From NCBI RefSeq assembly GCF_025403375.1, contig NZ_JAMPTM010000021.1:1-45066 (forward strand): 45,066 nt of DNA, read 5' to 3'. Of the stretch, positions 42,792 through 45,066 are shown piece by piece. Positions within the stretch are counted from its first letter, which is position 1. The number at the start of each line of letters is the position of its first letter. A program made the position numbers and the translations under genes. This DNA is from Frankia gtarii. Lineage in GTDB: Bacteria > Actinomycetota > Actinomycetes > Frankiales > Frankiaceae. The notes under the pieces are model-generated. The model was not told the DNA's origin and did not search any database. It worked only from the letters and a program-made list of their open reading frames with translations.

Positions 42792-44069
42792 ATGACTCTC
42801 GCGCCCGAGCGTGCCGGCACTCCCGCCCTCGACGTCGCGAACCCCGCGGTCGGGCTATCTTGTCGCCACTGCGGCGCCACCTACCCGCTCTCCCCGGCCC
42901 ACGTCTGCGTGGAGTGCTTCGCCCCGTTGGAGATCTCCTACGACCCCGACCTGCTGGGTCGGGTCACCCGGGAATCCATCGAGCGCGGGCCGGCCAACCT
43001 GTGGCGCTATGTGGGCCTGCTGCCCGCGGGGCACGACCCGGCGCGCCGGGTGTCCCTCGGTGCCGGCTGGACGCCGCTGCGCCCGGCCCCGCGCCTGGCC
43101 GCCGAGTTGGGGATGAAGACGCTCTACGTCAAGGACGACAGCGCCAACCCGACGCATTCGTTCAAGGATCGCGTCGTCTCGGTGGCCCTCAGTGCCGCCC
43201 GCGAGCTCGGGTTCACCACGGTGGCCTGCGCCTCGACCGGCAACCTCGCCCAGTCCGTGGCCGCGCACGCCGCCGGGGCCGGCCTGCGCTCGGTGGTGCT
43301 GGTGCCGCACGACCTGGAGGCCGGCAAGACCGTCTCCACCGGTGTGTACGGCGGAACCCTCGTCGCGATCCAGGGCAACTACGACGACGTCAACCGGCTG
43401 TGCAGCGAACTGGCCGGCGAGTACGAGTGGGCGTTCGTCAACGTCAACGTCCGGCCGTTCTACGCCGAAGGCTCCAAGACGCTGGGCTACGAGGTCGCCG
43501 AGCAGCTCGGCTGGCGGCTGCCCGAGCAGGTCGTCGTGCCGATCGCGTCCGGCTCGCTGCTCACCAAGGTCGACAAGGCGTTCGGCGAGCTCGGCAAGCT
43601 GGGCCTGGTGGAGCCGACGCCCTACCGGGTCTTCGGCGCGCAGGCAGCCGGTTGCAATCCGGTGGCCGCGGCGTTCGCCCGCGGGGTCGACACCGTCGCC
43701 CCGGTGCGGCCGTCGACGATCGCGAAGTCGCTGTCCATCGGTAACCCGGCCGACGGACCCTACGCCCTCGACGTCGCCCGCCGCACCGGCGGCGCGATCA
43801 CGGACGTCAGCGACGACGAGATCCTCGAGGGCATGCGGCTGCTCGCCCGCACCGAGGGCATCTTCGGCGAGACCGCCGGCGGCGTCACGGTCGCGAACCT
43901 GCGCCGTCTGCTGCGCGAGGGCCTGCTCGACCCGGCCGCCGAGACCGTCATCTACAACACCGGCGATGGGCTGAAGACCCTCGACCCGCTGGTCGAGACC
44001 GGCGGGCCGACGGCCACCATCAAGCCGTCTCTGCGCGCCTTCGAGGCCGCCGGCCTCGGCGACGACTGA
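42792..44069 (+). CDS. thrC: Threonine synthase with N-terminal zinc-ribbon-like motif
   Basis: A PLP enzyme converting O-phosphohomoserine to threonine. The 425-aa protein begins with CRHCGATYPLSPAHVCVECFAPLE (residues 20-43), a four-Cys ribbon found in one ThrC branch. It then has the fold-type II core: PTHSFKDRVVS near 121 with the PLP Lys, ASTGNLAQSVAAHAAGAG near 155 (phosphate binding), and IASGSLLTKVDKAFGEL near 253. The longer upstream frame covers the riboswitch and is not translated. ATG 42792 lies 7 bp after GAGGAG. Related enzymes of this branch can have other substrates (for example cysteate synthase), so threonine synthase is very likely but not proven. Confidence 0.9.
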   Translation: MTLAPERAGTPALDVANPAVGLSCRHCGATYPLSPAHVCVECFAPLEISYDPDLLGRVTRESIERGPANLWRYVGLLPAGHDPARRVSLGAGWTPLRPAPRLAAELGMKTLYVKDDSANPTHSFKDRVVSVALSAARELGFTTVACASTGNLAQSVAAHAAGAGLRSVVLVPHDLEAGKTVSTGVYGGTLVAIQGNYDDVNRLCSELAGEYEWAFVNVNVRPFYAEGSKTLGYEVAEQLGWRLPEQVVVPIASGSLLTKVDKAFGELGKLGLVEPTPYRVFGAQAAGCNPVAAAFARGVDTVAPVRPSTIAKSLSIGNPADGPYALDVARRTGGAITDVSDDEILEGMRLLARTEGIFGETAGGVTVANLRRLLREGLLDPAAETVIYNTGDGLKTLDPLVETGGPTATIKPSLRAFEAAGLGDD

Positions 44070-44180
44070 CCGACCAGCGGTCCCTGGACCCGCAGTGCCG
44101 CCCCGCGCCCACGCAAGCGCGACCCCGCGCCTCGCTGCGACGGTCCCCCGGACCCGCGATCCGGACCCCCCGCGGCGCGG

Positions 44181-44237
44181 TTCCTTGCCTTTCCCGAGGG
44201 GCCAATCAGACACGAGACCCTCTGGAAGGGCAAGGAA
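44181..44237 (+). repeat. Dispersed hairpin with conserved loop, copy C
   Basis: The arms 44181-44200 and 44218-44237 form a near-perfect 20-bp stem (one G-U type pair, one mismatch). The 17-nt loop (44201-44217) contains AATCAGACAC and aligns with the loops of the hairpins at 8043-8097 and 14536-14584. The outer stem (TTCCTTGCC...) differs from both, with pairing kept. It lies 111 bp after the thrC stop. Confidence 0.8.
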
Positions 44238-44532
44238 GTCGCGGGCCCGGCACGCCCGGCGGCCACTGATGCAGGTCCGCCCCGTGCTTCGGCGGGGTAC
44301 CCCGCCGGCCCCGCGCCCGGCGGGGCGAGGCGGCGCCCACGAGGCAGGCCAGGGCACGCCGGTACCGGACGGCCCCCTGTGTCGCCTACCCGACAACGGG
44401 CCGGCATCCGCCATGTTCGCAGCCCTTCCACGAGGTTGGCAGAGGATGTCGCAACGCCGCACCGGGTCACGGACCGGGCCACGGACCGGGCCGGAGAGGC
44501 GGCGGTGCGCGACGCGGAGAAGCGGCAGCGAG

Positions 44533-44559
44533 CTTGCACTCACCCATGCCGAGTGCTAA
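44533..44559 (+). promoter_or_regulatory. CIRCE operator 1 (HrcA site)
   Basis: CTTGCACTC, a 9-bp spacer and GAGTGCTAA match the CIRCE inverted repeat TTAGCACTC-N9-GAGTGCTAA at 16 of 18 positions. A promoter candidate overlaps it: TTGCAC (44534-44539), 17 bp, TAAACA (44557-44562). HrcA binding would block this promoter until heat shock. Confidence 0.85.
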
Positions 44560-44566
44560 ACAAGAC

Positions 44567-44593
44567 TTAGCACTCTCGCCTAGGGAGTGCCAA
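44567..44593 (+). promoter_or_regulatory. CIRCE operator 2 (HrcA site)
   Basis: TTAGCACTC, 9 bp and GAGTGCCAA match CIRCE at 17 of 18 positions. It starts 7 bp after the first CIRCE, covering the predicted transcription start near 44569. Confidence 0.9.
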
Positions 44594-44600
44594 AGGCTGA

Positions 44601-45066
<466 letters not shown>

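Overview
The window is very GC-rich, densely coded actinobacterial chromosome: many GTG starts, 1-4 bp gene overlaps (ATGA, GTGA, TGATG), an IdeR/DmdR-type iron box, a SigR/SigH-type promoter and CIRCE-controlled groEL. Gene content and order resemble Frankia and its relatives (inference; no database was searched). I found no tRNA or rRNA genes, transposase, prophage or CRISPR array.

Layout. 70-5049: purine genes purD-purE-purB, then a convergent membrane protein and purC. 5173-7872: an MMPL/RND-type transporter. 8369-13392: a tightly overlapping cofactor operon panC-panD-nadB-nadC-coaX (pantothenate, NAD and the first step of CoA synthesis). 13517-15929: a secreted SGNH hydrolase and an iron-regulated FhuF-like [2Fe-2S] protein. 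16432-18936: clpC, followed by a TauE/SafE permease (minus strand) and a purple-acid-phosphatase-like enzyme. 22227-30637: an accessory-looking set of four plus-strand genes: an unrecognised acidic protein, a 1242-aa tail-anchored protein resembling GTPase-associated protein 1 (GAP1), a membrane-anchored PP2C phosphatase, and a channel-like TrkA-N/RyR protein. 30667-35706: three polytopic membrane proteins, including MptB-like and GT87-like polyprenol-phosphate-sugar glycosyltransferases. 35810-38969: glutamate-family dehydrogenase, an RNHCP zinc protein, and a DUF3263/VirR-like (LytR_C) pair. 39056-42444: trehalose genes otsB and otsA (convergent) and a HAD sugar phosphatase. 42661-44069: a SAM riboswitch and threonine synthase. 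44533-45066: tandem CIRCE elements and the 5' end of groEL, cut by the window edge.

Most blocks are core metabolism and stress response. The most unusual items are: (i) the 22-31 kb four-gene locus, a candidate membrane signalling or conflict module; (ii) three dispersed intergenic hairpins with different stems but a conserved 17-nt loop (8043-8097, 14536-14584, 44181-44237), which I do not recognise; (iii) a SAM-I riboswitch on thrC whose P1 helix overlaps the Shine-Dalgarno sequence; and (iv) the coaX-clpC interval, where lysS and lsr2 are expected from other actinobacteria but absent.

Many start codons are uncertain in such GC-rich DNA. Where I moved a start inside a longer open frame, the reason is given.
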